DNA of 64,000 nucleotides from positions 62,001 to 126,000 of the forward strand of contig CAVCMI010000015.1 in the NCBI GenBank assembly GCA_963603365.1. The letters run 5' to 3'. The notes beneath the pieces are model-generated. The model worked only from the letters and a program-made list of their open reading frames with translations, was not told the origin of the DNA and searched no databases. This DNA comes from F23-D06 sp963603365. Its GTDB lineage: Bacteria; Bacteroidota; Bacteroidia; Bacteroidales; WCHB1-69. The first letter of the stretch is position 1. Each line of letters begins with the position of its first letter. The position numbers were made by a program, and so were the translations under genes. Below, in pieces: positions 44,952 to 53,110 of this stretch.

Positions 44952-46427
44952 TCAGTGTCTTTTGGATTCTGACGGATAATACTCGTAAGCCCCGATGTCT
45001 GGCAAGCCGTTGCGGGGGCGTCCCAGCAGGTCAATGTCGATGGCTAAACCGGTCATGCCGGCATCTATGGCAGGCGAGGAACTCTCAATGTTATAGTCCT
45101 GTCCATAAACTGAAATGAACTTCGGGTCTTGATTGAAAATGCACTGCCGGAAATGGCTGTCTGTTTCCGCTTTCTTGACAAGACAGTTGTTGAAATTGTA
45201 TGACAACGTCGCAGAATTGTCTGTGTAGACTCTCACCTCATCATTCTCGTCGTCATTCTTGGACAGATTTCCGTAGACAATGGAATTATTGCATGTCAGC
45301 GAAGTGTTGCCCACCCATGTGTAGTTGTTGTCGCTATAATAATTGGTCAGAAGGAATGCAGGATCACTGCGTACCGACTGGGCATAATAATTGGCAATGG
45401 TGACATGGTTGAGCGTGAAGTCACCCACCTGCAGCAGCATGCTGTAGCTTCCGGTGTTGCTGACCCTGCAGTTCGTCATTTCCAGGTCAATGCCGCGGGC
45501 AAGGACACCAATGTTTGAGCAGTTCTGAATGACCGTATTGTTCACCTTAACCTTATTATGTGCGGCTTCATACAGTATCGTCAACTGCAGACCTATGGCC
45601 GCATTCTTAATGACGGCATAATCGATGACATTGTCGCTATTACCTTCGTTGATGAAGATGCCGTCCCATTGGGCATAATCCGTTTGATAGTAAGACTCCA
45701 GACGGTCTCCGGAAAAAACTACAGGATTGTCTTGTGTGCCATTTACTTGCAGGTTTCCGCCGGCATAAATCCACAGTCTGCTGCCGTGATGTCCGTAAAT
45801 CCTCGTTCCCGACTCTATGGTCAGTGTGCCGAGCGAATCCACAGCGGCCAGCCCGTAAATGACCCAAGGCTTGTCGTTCGTCCATCTCACGTGTTCGTGT
45901 GCGCCTGCCACCAAGGCATATCCGGAAGCCCCGGCAACAACAAAGTGTGCATCCTGCCCGAAAGCGACTAACGGGACAGACTGCCGGCGCAGCTTATTGC
46001 AAAACATCACAGAGTCTGTAACCAGAAACGGATTGTTTTGGTTTGACGGGTTGATCGTCACTTTCACAAACACGAAAATGCTGTCGCGGGCCGGGATTAC
46101 AACATCGTGGAACTCTGTTCCCGCCAAGCCGTCCACGTTAATGCTGTAGAATGACTGTTCGCCGCCGGCAAGATAAACATCCAGCATCACAGGATCAGAA
46201 CTCGGGTTATGAACAGTAAAACTCCGTGTAATCGACGACACCGTTGTAAACACCGTGTCAAACAACAGCGTATCAGCGGAAAACTGCAGTTTGACAGATT
46301 CGTCATACCCTTGGCGCTGGCATCCGGTAAAAAGAGCGGCTGACGGCACGGCGAGGGCGAATGTCAGCGGCAGCACACAGAGATACCCCAAAATGCGCCT
46401 CCGTCTATTTTCAAAGTCTGATTTCAT
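44952..46427 (-). CDS. Right-handed beta-helix lipoprotein
   Basis: 491 residues from ATG 46427. Basic start, lipobox FTGC (Cys36). The N-terminal ~160 residues are an Ig-like domain (ITRSFTVHNPSSDPVMLDVYLAGG). Residues ~200-430 carry beta-helix rungs (DNVIDYAVIKNAAIGLQ, NKVKVNNTVIQNCSNIGV, NCRVSNTGSYSML), as in parallel beta-helix or right-handed beta-helix (Pfam Beta_helix) proteins. The end (LGRPRNGLPDIGAYEYYP) is the common Bacteroidetes tail motif of secreted beta-helix proteins. Ligand unknown; binding to polysaccharide is a family-level guess. Its start lies 17 bases inside truA, so it is coupled to it. Confidence 0.85.
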   Translation of the reverse strand: MKSDFENRRRRILGYLCVLPLTFALAVPSAALFTGCQRQGYDESVKLQFSADTLLFDTVFTTVSSITRSFTVHNPSSDPVMLDVYLAGGEQSFYSINVDGLAGTEFHDVVIPARDSIFVFVKVTINPSNQNNPFLVTDSVMFCNKLRRQSVPLVAFGQDAHFVVAGASGYALVAGAHEHVRWTNDKPWVIYGLAAVDSLGTLTIESGTRIYGHHGSRLWIYAGGNLQVNGTQDNPVVFSGDRLESYYQTDYAQWDGIFINEGNSDNVIDYAVIKNAAIGLQLTILYEAAHNKVKVNNTVIQNCSNIGVLARGIDLEMTNCRVSNTGSYSMLLQVGDFTLNHVTIANYYAQSVRSDPAFLLTNYYSDNNYTWVGNTSLTCNNSIVYGNLSKNDDENDEVRVYTDNSATLSYNFNNCLVKKAETDSHFRQCIFNQDPKFISVYGQDYNIESSSPAIDAGMTGLAIDIDLLGRPRNGLPDIGAYEYYPSESKRH

Positions 46428-47172
46428 CCCAGTTGTAACGTACATTTGACAAAAATAGTGCGCACGCCGGCACCGAAGTCCCCGCCTTGCATCTATCTTT
46501 CTGTTTGATAATATTCCCGAACTCTGATACACTTGTTCTGCCCAGTCCGACCTCCAATAGCGTGCCGACTATAGCGCGCACCATATTGCGCAGGAACCGG
46601 TTTGCAGTAATCGTGAAAACCAATTCGTCGCCGCATTCATGCCAAGCCGCCTCCGAAACATGGCAGACAAAGTTGTTTACCTGCGTATGCACTTTCGAGA
46701 AACTGGTAAAATCATCATTTTGCAGCAGCAGAGCAGCGGCCTTGTTCATCTGTTCCACATCAAGTTGGCGGAACGAGAACATACGGCACGGATAAGTGAA
46801 CGGATTTTTTCGTGTCGCCATGTAATAATTGTAGGTTCTGTCGACGGCATCGAAGCGGGCGTGTGCGGCATCCTTGACGGGGAAGAGGTCGTAAACCGCC
46901 ACATCCTTAGGCAGGAAGCCGTTCAGGCGGCACACCAGACGGGCGATCTGCTCTTGTGTAAGCTGCTGTTCCCAATCGAAATGTGCATAGTAGCACGAAG
47001 CGTGGACGCCGGTGTCGGTTCGCCCGCAGCCCACCACCGGAACGTGCGGGCTGTGGAGCATCAGAGAGAGTGCGTGTTCCAGTGTCTCTTGCACAGACAT
47101 GCGGTCGGGCTGCACCTGCCATCCGAAAAAAGTAGAACCATTGTATGCCAGACGGATAAAATAGCGCATCAT
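46411..47172 (-). CDS. truA: tRNA pseudouridine(38-40) synthase TruA
   Basis: 253 residues. Makes pseudouridine at positions 38-40 of the tRNA anticodon arm. FFGWQVQP, the catalytic GCGRTDTGVHA (Asp near residue 53), DAAHARFDAVDRTYNYY and RFLRNMVRAIVGTLLEVG are the TruA motifs. It is transcribed leftwards from 47187-47195 with a leader of only about 9 nt and overlaps the beta-helix lipoprotein by 17 bases. ATG 47169 is an equivalent second Met. Confidence 0.94.
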   Translation of the reverse strand: MMRYFIRLAYNGSTFFGWQVQPDRMSVQETLEHALSLMLHSPHVPVVGCGRTDTGVHASCYYAHFDWEQQLTQEQIARLVCRLNGFLPKDVAVYDLFPVKDAAHARFDAVDRTYNYYMATRKNPFTYPCRMFSFRQLDVEQMNKAAALLLQNDDFTSFSKVHTQVNNFVCHVSEAAWHECGDELVFTITANRFLRNMVRAIVGTLLEVGLGRTSVSEFGNIIKQKDRCKAGTSVPACALFLSNVRYNWDEIRL

Positions 47173-47186
47173 TTCACTTCAAGGGC

Positions 47187-47195
47187 GCAAAGATA
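47187..47195 (-). promoter_or_regulatory. -7 box for truA
   Basis: Minus strand TATCTTTGC, exact match. Start of transcription is only about 9 bases before ATG 47172. Confidence 0.6.
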
Positions 47196-47206
47196 GGAAA
47201 AAAAGG

Positions 47207-47215
47207 TATCTTTGC
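47207..47215 (+). promoter_or_regulatory. -7 box for the dual-ATPase ABC gene
   Basis: TATCTTTGC, exact match. The ATG at 47224 is within a few bases of the expected start, so the message is near-leaderless. Confidence 0.6.
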
Positions 47216-47223
47216 CGCTCGCT

Positions 47224-48948
47224 ATGGATAATCTTCTGGAAATATCAGACCTTTCGCTGGAGTTCAAGCAGCAGGGCGAATGGAAACCGGTGCTGCAGCA
47301 TCTGAACCTTTCGATAAAAAAGGGCGAGACCCTTGGCATAGTTGGAGAATCAGGGTCTGGAAAATCCGTAACCGCATTGTCTGTCATGCAGTTGCTCAAC
47401 CCTCGCATCGCCCGTTATCCACAAGGCAGCATTCTTTTCAAAGCCCAAACCAAGGATATAGAACTGACCCGTTGTCCGGAAAAGGAGATGCAGCGCCTGC
47501 GCGGCAACCGGATAGCGATGATTTTCCAGGAACCGATGACCTCGCTCAATCCGGTAATCAAATGCGGAAAGCAGATTACAGAACAGATTTTGCTCCACAG
47601 CGCCATTTCCGGCGAAGACGCGCGGAAAAGGGTATTAGAACTCTTTGAGGAGGTGATGCTGCCCCGCCCTGAACAGATTTTCAACTCCTATCCCCACGAA
47701 CTGTCCGGCGGTCAGAAGCAGCGTGTAATGATTGCCATGGCCATAAGTTGCCATCCTGACCTGCTCATTGCCGACGAACCGACCACAGCCTTGGATGTAA
47801 CCGTGCAGAAAAACATTCTCGCACTGATGCGCAAACTACAGAACCGCTATGGGATGAGTGTGCTGTTCATATCGCACGACCTTGGCGTAGTGGCCGAAAT
47901 TGCCGACCAAGTGCTCGTCTTGTACAAAGGACAAACCGTGGAGAAGAACAGCATCGGGGAGATCTTTCTCCGTCCTCAGCATCCCTACACGCAAGGGCTG
48001 CTTGCTTGTCGCCCCACCTTGACCGAACGGCCAAAAAGGCTGCCCACCGTAGATGATTATTTGTCGGGCGAAGGACAAAACGGGGCAGGGACGGTAAACC
48101 ATGTTTCCGTTTCGGCAGAAGAGCGTGCCGCATACCACCGCAACCTTTATGCACAGACGCCGCTGATATCCATCCGCGACCTCAACAAGTCATATCCTGT
48201 CCGCAAACAGAAACTGTTTGAAAAAAGGCAGCATGTACATGCCTTGCAGCATATAAGCCTCGACATCTTCGAGGGCGAGACGCTCGGGCTTGTCGGCGAG
48301 TCGGGGTGCGGGAAAACCACCTTAGGACGTTGTTTGCTCCGTCTCATCGAGCCCACTTCCGGCACAATCTCTTATTCAGGGCAGAATCTCACCGACCTTA
48401 AGGCGGCACAGATGAGGCGTATCAGAAAAGATCTGCAAATCATCCTGCAAGACCCCTACTCTTCGCTCAACCAAAGGCTTACTATAGGCGACGCCTTAAT
48501 GGAGCCTATGCGGGTACATCAGATCGGGCGCAACGATGCGGAACGCAAACAGAAAGCCGTGGCGCTGCTCCGTCGCGTCAACCTTGACGAAGCGCATTTT
48601 TATCGTTATCCTCACGAGTTTTCGGGCGGTCAGCGGCAGCGCATCTCTATTGCCCGAGCATTGGCAGTAAACCCGCGCTTCATTGTCTGCGACGAATCCG
48701 TGTCTGCCCTTGACGTGTCCGTGCAGGCACAAGTGCTCAACCTGCTCAACGAACTGAAAGAGGAATTCCGGCTGACTTATATCTTCATTTCCCACGACCT
48801 TTCCGTCGTACGGTTTATGGCTGACCGGATCGCCGTCATGCAAAACGGGCGCATCGTAGAACTCAACGAGGCCGACGCACTTTGCTGCCGCCCCGGGAAT
48901 GATTACACCCGGACACTCCTTGATGCCATTCCAAAAGGCATCTGCTAA
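47224..48948 (+). CDS. Dual-ATPase oligopeptide-type ABC transporter protein (DppD-DppF fusion)
   Basis: 574 residues with two full ATPase domains, as in YejF/GsiA. Domain 1 has Walker A GESGSGKS (41-48), signature LSGGQKQR and Walker B LLIADEPT. Domain 2 has GESGCGKT (near 356-364), FSGGQRQR and FIVCDESVS. Each ends with the oligopeptide C-terminal motif (HPYTQGLLAC and NDYTRTLLDAIP). The partner permeases are not nearby. Such proteins power import of di- or oligopeptides or microcins. A TTG at 47212 lies within the -7 box, so ATG 47224 is the start. The DoxX-thioredoxin gene follows after 20 bases. Confidence 0.9.
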   Translation: MDNLLEISDLSLEFKQQGEWKPVLQHLNLSIKKGETLGIVGESGSGKSVTALSVMQLLNPRIARYPQGSILFKAQTKDIELTRCPEKEMQRLRGNRIAMIFQEPMTSLNPVIKCGKQITEQILLHSAISGEDARKRVLELFEEVMLPRPEQIFNSYPHELSGGQKQRVMIAMAISCHPDLLIADEPTTALDVTVQKNILALMRKLQNRYGMSVLFISHDLGVVAEIADQVLVLYKGQTVEKNSIGEIFLRPQHPYTQGLLACRPTLTERPKRLPTVDDYLSGEGQNGAGTVNHVSVSAEERAAYHRNLYAQTPLISIRDLNKSYPVRKQKLFEKRQHVHALQHISLDIFEGETLGLVGESGCGKTTLGRCLLRLIEPTSGTISYSGQNLTDLKAAQMRRIRKDLQIILQDPYSSLNQRLTIGDALMEPMRVHQIGRNDAERKQKAVALLRRVNLDEAHFYRYPHEFSGGQRQRISIARALAVNPRFIVCDESVSALDVSVQAQVLNLLNELKEEFRLTYIFISHDLSVVRFMADRIAVMQNGRIVELNEADALCCRPGNDYTRTLLDAIPKGIC

Positions 48949-48968
48949 TCCTTTAAGCAAAGACTACT

Positions 48969-49919
48969 ATGACATTGACGCTAAACAAAGCCAAGACCAC
49001 CCGCATACTGAAAACCCTCGTGCGCCTGCTGCTCGGGGTCTTCTTCATTGCCACGGCAGTGCTGAAGCTGATCTCCCTCGACAGCTTTGAAATCTACATC
49101 TACAGTTTCAACCTTTTCGGATACAACCTCTGCGCTGTAGTTGCAAGACTGGTAATTGCATCCGAACTCTTGGCCGGGTGCTTGCTTGCATCCCGCATCT
49201 TCTACAAGTCGGCGTGGTGGCTCACGACAGCCATGATGGTAGGGTTTACGCTCTTGCTTGTCTATGCAGCCCTCTTCCGGGATGATGCCAACTGCCACTG
49301 TATGGGCGACCTCGTGCAGATGCGCCCATCGGTCTCCATCGTCAAGAACCTCATAACCCTACTGTTGCTGCTGATAGTACGAAACGAGAAAGAACTCGTC
49401 TTCAAAAGGAAACGTCTGGCCGGCATCGCCATCATTGCAGTTTCCCTTGCCGTGCCATTCGCGCTCTTCCCCGCCGACTCTGTCTATAAGATATTCGCCA
49501 GCAGACAAGACAACATCAATGAAAAAGCATTCGAGACATTTATGCAGGATTCTACCATCCGCACATTGCAGATAGACCATGGCAGACACCTTGTCGGATA
49601 CTTGGCTGCCGGCTGCAAATATTGCAAGACCGGAGGAGTGAAACTGAACTCCATTGTTGAAAAACATCATCTGGATGCCAGCAAAGTAACACTCTTCATT
49701 TGGGGGAACGAGGCTGCCATACAAACCTATAAGACGGAAACCGGCGCAGACCGGTTCAGGTACCAAACCGTCAACCCCGTCACAGCCATACAGATTGCAG
49801 GCGGCGAGTTTCCTACATTCGTGTTGCTGCAAGACGGCAAAATCATCGACATTCTGGACATCCGGGGGCTTGACGAACAGACCATCACACGTTTTTTGAC
49901 CGGCGAACCATTAAACTGA
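48969..49919 (+). CDS. DoxX/MauE-like membrane protein fused to a thioredoxin-like domain
   Basis: 316 residues. Four transmembrane helices at about 15-35, 50-72, 83-102 and 123-137, with a fifth near 150-168, match the MauE/DoxX fold. The Bacteroidetes mark NCHCMGD (Cys109, His110, Cys111) lies after the third. Residues ~185-316 are a thioredoxin-like domain with a CKYC active-site motif (216-219) and FPTFVLLQDGKI. The family, close to BT_3928, probably moves electrons across the inner membrane to reduce periplasmic disulfides or cope with peroxide; this is inference. Follows the ABC gene by 20 bases. Confidence 0.85.
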   Translation: MTLTLNKAKTTRILKTLVRLLLGVFFIATAVLKLISLDSFEIYIYSFNLFGYNLCAVVARLVIASELLAGCLLASRIFYKSAWWLTTAMMVGFTLLLVYAALFRDDANCHCMGDLVQMRPSVSIVKNLITLLLLLIVRNEKELVFKRKRLAGIAIIAVSLAVPFALFPADSVYKIFASRQDNINEKAFETFMQDSTIRTLQIDHGRHLVGYLAAGCKYCKTGGVKLNSIVEKHHLDASKVTLFIWGNEAAIQTYKTETGADRFRYQTVNPVTAIQIAGGEFPTFVLLQDGKIIDILDIRGLDEQTITRFLTGEPLN

Positions 49920-50005
49920 CCTCTTATGCCGGGGCGGGTAGCCGTATGATAGCACACTCTTATTGTCAACCTGAGTTTGTTTATAAAAAATCATTTCTGA
50001 ACGGA

Positions 50006-50033
50006 TTGTCATAGCGCATACTTGTATTTTTGT
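50006..50033 (+). promoter_or_regulatory. Promoter of the EnvC-like gene
   Basis: TTG at 50006-50008, 16-base spacer, -7 box TATTTTTGT at 50025-50033; leader about 12-20 nt to ATG 50052. Confidence 0.6.
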
Positions 50034-50051
50034 AGGTTTAAAATTTCAGCG

Positions 50052-51359
50052 ATGCAGCACAGTCTTGCCATCTATATCAAACAAATCTTTCTGATCATCG
50101 TTTTTGCTCTCATTTCCGGCAATTCTGCCGTTTATGCCCAAAGCAAGAACAGCAGTCAGTTGAAAAAAGACAAGCAGAAAATAGAGAACGAGATTGCCCA
50201 GACACAGAAGCTGCTGAAGAAAACCGAAAAGAACCAAAAAGCATCCTTGCAGCAGATTGCAGTGTTAAGGAAGCAGATTGACAACCGGGAGAAACTGATT
50301 GCCGCCCTAAATCAGGAAATCTTGCAGATGGAAGAGCAGCAGGCCTTGAATCAGGAACTCATCCAAAGTCTTCAGAAGAAACTGGAATACATGAAAGCCG
50401 ACTATGCGCAAGTGGTTTACATGGCCTACCGGAACAGAAGACTGATGGACAAAGTCACCTTCATACTGGCTTCCGAAGATTTTGCCCAAATGTTCAGGCG
50501 GATACGGTTTTACACCGTATTCTCGCACAATGTCCGCCAGCAGGCAGACAAGATTTACCAGACTCAGGAAGAACTGAAACAGAAGAACAACGAAATCATC
50601 GCCTTGAAAGAGGAGAAACTGCGGTTATTGTCTGGCAAAGAGAACGAAGTAAAGCAATTGGAGATTGACCGGCGCAAGAAAACGCAGAATGCGGCGCAAC
50701 TGAAAAAGCAGTCGCAGCAACTGAGTTCCCAACTCAAGGCAAAGCAGAAAAAGAGAAGAGAGCTGGATGCCGCCATCAAAAGAGCCATTGAAGCGGAGAT
50801 AAGCAAGTCCAATGCCAAAAACACGAAGAGTTCCTCGGCAAAGAAAGGTTCCTCCGGCAGTTCCTCGGAAGGCAAAGGTTCCGGAAGCAGTTCGGCGGCA
50901 CGGTCCTCCACGGCAATAGTGTTGACTCCGGACGAAAAAGCGCTGAACAATTCCTTTGTCAGCAACAAAGGGAAATTGCCCTGGCCTGTCGTCAAAGGAG
51001 CTAAAGTCAGCGATTTCGGCAACTATCCGCATCCTGACGTGCCCTCTGTTATGGTCGAGAACCGGGGCATTGACATACTGACCGAGTCCGGTACAGACGT
51101 AAGGGCAGTCTTCGAGGGTGAAGTCACGGGCATCATGGACATCATGGGCACCAAAGTCGTTATGGTACGTCATGGGGAATACATTTCCGTGTATCAGAAT
51201 CTCGCCTCCGTAAACGTCAAAAAAGGGCAGAAAGTCTCCACCCGGCAAACCATCGGGAAAGTGGCGCGCAACAGTTCGTCAGACACTTACGAACTTCATT
51301 TTGAAATCTGGAAAAACAACAATTATTTGAACCCCAATGACTGGCTTGCCCGAAGATAA
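50052..51359 (+). CDS. EnvC-like murein hydrolase activator (degenerate M23)
   Basis: 435 residues from ATG 50052 (a TTG at 50022 lies in the promoter). Signal peptide ends AVYAQ. Coiled coil from about 30 to 270 (QLKKDKQKIENEIAQTQKLL), a Ser-rich linker 275-305, and a LytM (peptidase M23) domain at about 320-435. The LytM zinc site is degenerate: the first His/Asp motif is MVENRGIDI, with Asn in place of His, so it should not cleave. EnvC-type proteins activate amidases at the division septum through the coiled coil. Followed by engB after 16 bases. Confidence 0.88.
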   Translation: MQHSLAIYIKQIFLIIVFALISGNSAVYAQSKNSSQLKKDKQKIENEIAQTQKLLKKTEKNQKASLQQIAVLRKQIDNREKLIAALNQEILQMEEQQALNQELIQSLQKKLEYMKADYAQVVYMAYRNRRLMDKVTFILASEDFAQMFRRIRFYTVFSHNVRQQADKIYQTQEELKQKNNEIIALKEEKLRLLSGKENEVKQLEIDRRKKTQNAAQLKKQSQQLSSQLKAKQKKRRELDAAIKRAIEAEISKSNAKNTKSSSAKKGSSGSSSEGKGSGSSSAARSSTAIVLTPDEKALNNSFVSNKGKLPWPVVKGAKVSDFGNYPHPDVPSVMVENRGIDILTESGTDVRAVFEGEVTGIMDIMGTKVVMVRHGEYISVYQNLASVNVKKGQKVSTRQTIGKVARNSSSDTYELHFEIWKNNNYLNPNDWLARR

Positions 51360-51375
51360 CAAAACAGACAGCACA

Positions 51376-51996
51376 ATGACCGTAAAGAGTGCGGTGTTCG
51401 TGCAAAGCACTGCCGACTGGAAACAATGCCCGTCAGCAGCGCTGCCCGAGTATGCGTTCATCGGACGTTCTAACGTAGGCAAATCCTCGCTCATCAACAT
51501 GCTGGTACAAAACGGGAAGCTTGCCAAAACATCCTCAAAGCCCGGGAAAACGCAAACCATCAACCATTTTCTCATCAACAAAGAGTGGTATCTCGTTGAC
51601 CTTCCGGGCTACGGATATGCATCTATCTCCAAAGCAATGCGCGAGAAATGGCAGAGGATGATCAGCGACTACCTTCGTTTCCGCGAAAACCTGCAGATTG
51701 TCTTCGTCCTGATAGACTCGCGTCTGGACCCTCAGAACATCGACCTTGAATTCATAGACAACTTAGGCGAAAACGGCATTCCTTTCGCCCTTATTTTCAC
51801 CAAAACAGACAAACTCTCAGCCGGGAAAGCACAAGGGAACATCCAACGTTACAAAAACCGTCTGATGCAGACGTGGGAAGAACTCCCATACATCATAGCG
51901 TCTTCGGCAGCCACAGGGAAAGGGCGGGAGACCATCCTTTCGTACATCGACCATATCAACCGACAATACAACCAAAACAATAACGAGGTACAATGA
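51376..51996 (+). CDS. engB: Ribosome biogenesis GTPase EngB (YsxC)
   Basis: 206 residues. Binds the 50S subunit and acts in its assembly; often essential. G1 GRSNVGKS at 30-37, G2 PGKTQTINHF, G3 DLPGYGYA near 74, G4 TKTDK near 143, G5 SSAATGKG near 175. An in-frame ATG at 51337 would start within the EnvC-like gene; ATG 51376 after its stop fits the family better. The TGA stop overlaps the ATG of the next gene (ATGA). Confidence 0.95.
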   Translation: MTVKSAVFVQSTADWKQCPSAALPEYAFIGRSNVGKSSLINMLVQNGKLAKTSSKPGKTQTINHFLINKEWYLVDLPGYGYASISKAMREKWQRMISDYLRFRENLQIVFVLIDSRLDPQNIDLEFIDNLGENGIPFALIFTKTDKLSAGKAQGNIQRYKNRLMQTWEELPYIIASSAATGKGRETILSYIDHINRQYNQNNNEVQ

Positions 51997-52430
51997 GAAA
52001 AACACTTGTCATCGTCTGCATCATGGCGGCATGCCTTTCGGGATGCCGTTCCGTGAAAGAGAACACACCAACCGGAGACCTTTGCAACATACAATGGGAA
52101 CTTGTCGCCATTGAAGGGGAAGACATCGACACGACGGCTTGTGAAAAGAGGCCCTATATTGTATTTGAGCAAGACGGCAGCTACTACGGCAACTTCAGCT
52201 GCAACGCCTTTTTTGGGAACTATCACCGGAAAAAGCAGAAAATAGAGCTTTCATACAGCGGCGCCACCAAGATGCTTTGCGGCCAGATGAGTACAGAAGA
52301 TGCCATGATGAAAGCCTTGAAGAAAGAAATCAGCTCCTTTTCGTTGACAGGGAACACCTTGACACTTTTCTCCGGCAAGAAAGAGACGATGCGTTTCGTG
52401 AACGGCGGAAAGCCAGACAGCGGAGAGTAA
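51993..52430 (+). CDS. META-domain (HslJ-like) lipoprotein
   Basis: 145 residues. Signal sequence with lipobox LSGC (Cys18). The META domain shows WELVAIEGEDI near 37, FEQDGSYYGNFSCNAFFGNY near 60 with the conserved GNFSCN core, and ATKMLCGQMSTEDAMMKAL. META/HslJ proteins are heat- or novobiocin-linked envelope proteins whose chemistry is unknown. Coupled to engB by ATGA. A possible terminator lies at 52475-52510. Confidence 0.9.
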   Translation: MRKTLVIVCIMAACLSGCRSVKENTPTGDLCNIQWELVAIEGEDIDTTACEKRPYIVFEQDGSYYGNFSCNAFFGNYHRKKQKIELSYSGATKMLCGQMSTEDAMMKALKKEISSFSLTGNTLTLFSGKKETMRFVNGGKPDSGE

Positions 52431-52436
52431 TTTTGC
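52428..52436 (+). promoter_or_regulatory. Possible -7 box overlapping the META gene stop
   Basis: TAATTTTGC fits TAnnTTTG, with the stop codon as its first bases. There is no open frame behind it before the next promoter, so it is either chance or drives a short RNA of about 70 nt ending at the hairpin at 52475-52510. Confidence 0.25.
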
Positions 52437-52474
52437 AGCATAGTTTTTCTTGTAACATCCTTTCGCAAGAGCAC

Positions 52475-52510
52475 GAAAAAACCACACCATTTTTCATTCC
52501 GGTTTTTTCC
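52475..52510 (+). terminator. AT-rich hairpin after the META gene
   Basis: GAAAAAACC (52475-52483) pairs with GGTTTTTTC (52501-52509), with a 17-nt loop. A weak terminator candidate. Confidence 0.3.
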
Positions 52511-52525
52511 ATATTAAAATATGTG

Positions 52526-52534
52526 TATCTTTGC
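52526..52534 (+). promoter_or_regulatory. -7 box for the small lipoprotein and MltF-purD
   Basis: TATCTTTGC, exact match, about 25 bases before ATG 52559. Confidence 0.6.
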
Positions 52535-52558
52535 AACCGATTTTTAGAATGAACGAAT

Positions 52559-53020
52559 ATGAAAAAGCTGCATTTCCTTATTCCTGTCCTCTTTTGCATG
52601 GCAGGTTTCTTCTGTTTCATACAATGTGCGCACCGTGACTATCCCTTAGCTTTTGAAATAACCTGTTTATATCCGGAAGACTCCTCGGCGGCTGCCGGCA
52701 TCCATGTCTATGTTGACTCGAGCAAATACCAGTATTATGACACGGCACGTGGATCCCAATATTATTGCGACACCACCTTGGCCCGTATCAACGGTTTGAC
52801 GAACCAGTCCGGGGTTTTCACATTCTCGGCAATCCAGAATCCTGTCCTGCTGCGCGTCGTGCTGCTTTCTGACACCGTCAAGGACAACGGCAGTCCGGTG
52901 AGCGTATATTGTGACACTGTAGAAGTCAGCATAACGGAAGACAACTACGTCAACGAGAAGAAAGACTACAGCAACCCTGCCAAGAAGACGGTCTATCTTT
53001 CCCGAAGAGACCTCCAGTAA
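52559..53020 (+). CDS. Small lipoprotein of unknown function
   Basis: 153 residues with signal sequence and lipobox-like FIQC (Cys23). The mature part is a beta-rich domain with GIHVYVDSSKYQYYD, TNQSGVFTFSAI and a short Tyr/Asp-rich stretch; the strands resemble a prealbumin-like (carboxypeptidase-regulatory) fold. I do not recognise a named family. It is 86 bases before the MltF-like gene and has the only promoter seen before it. Confidence 0.75.
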   Translation: MKKLHFLIPVLFCMAGFFCFIQCAHRDYPLAFEITCLYPEDSSAAAGIHVYVDSSKYQYYDTARGSQYYCDTTLARINGLTNQSGVFTFSAIQNPVLLRVVLLSDTVKDNGSPVSVYCDTVEVSITEDNYVNEKKDYSNPAKKTVYLSRRDLQ

Positions 53021-53089
53021 ATTCCATCGCTGCGCATTGCCCCGTCAGTCAACCGTCTTAACACATACCATACTTTTTCTGACGGAACA

Positions 53090-53110
53090 ATGCCAAAAAC
53101 AGAGTTTTGA
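53090..53110 (+). other. Six-codon mini-frame overlapping the MltF-like TTG start
   Basis: ATG 53090 reads six codons (MPKTEF) and stops at TGA 53108-53110, straddling the TTG at 53107. One extra T in the TTTT at 53105-53108 would fuse it to the MltF-like frame and give an ATG-started protein. Confidence 0.35.
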
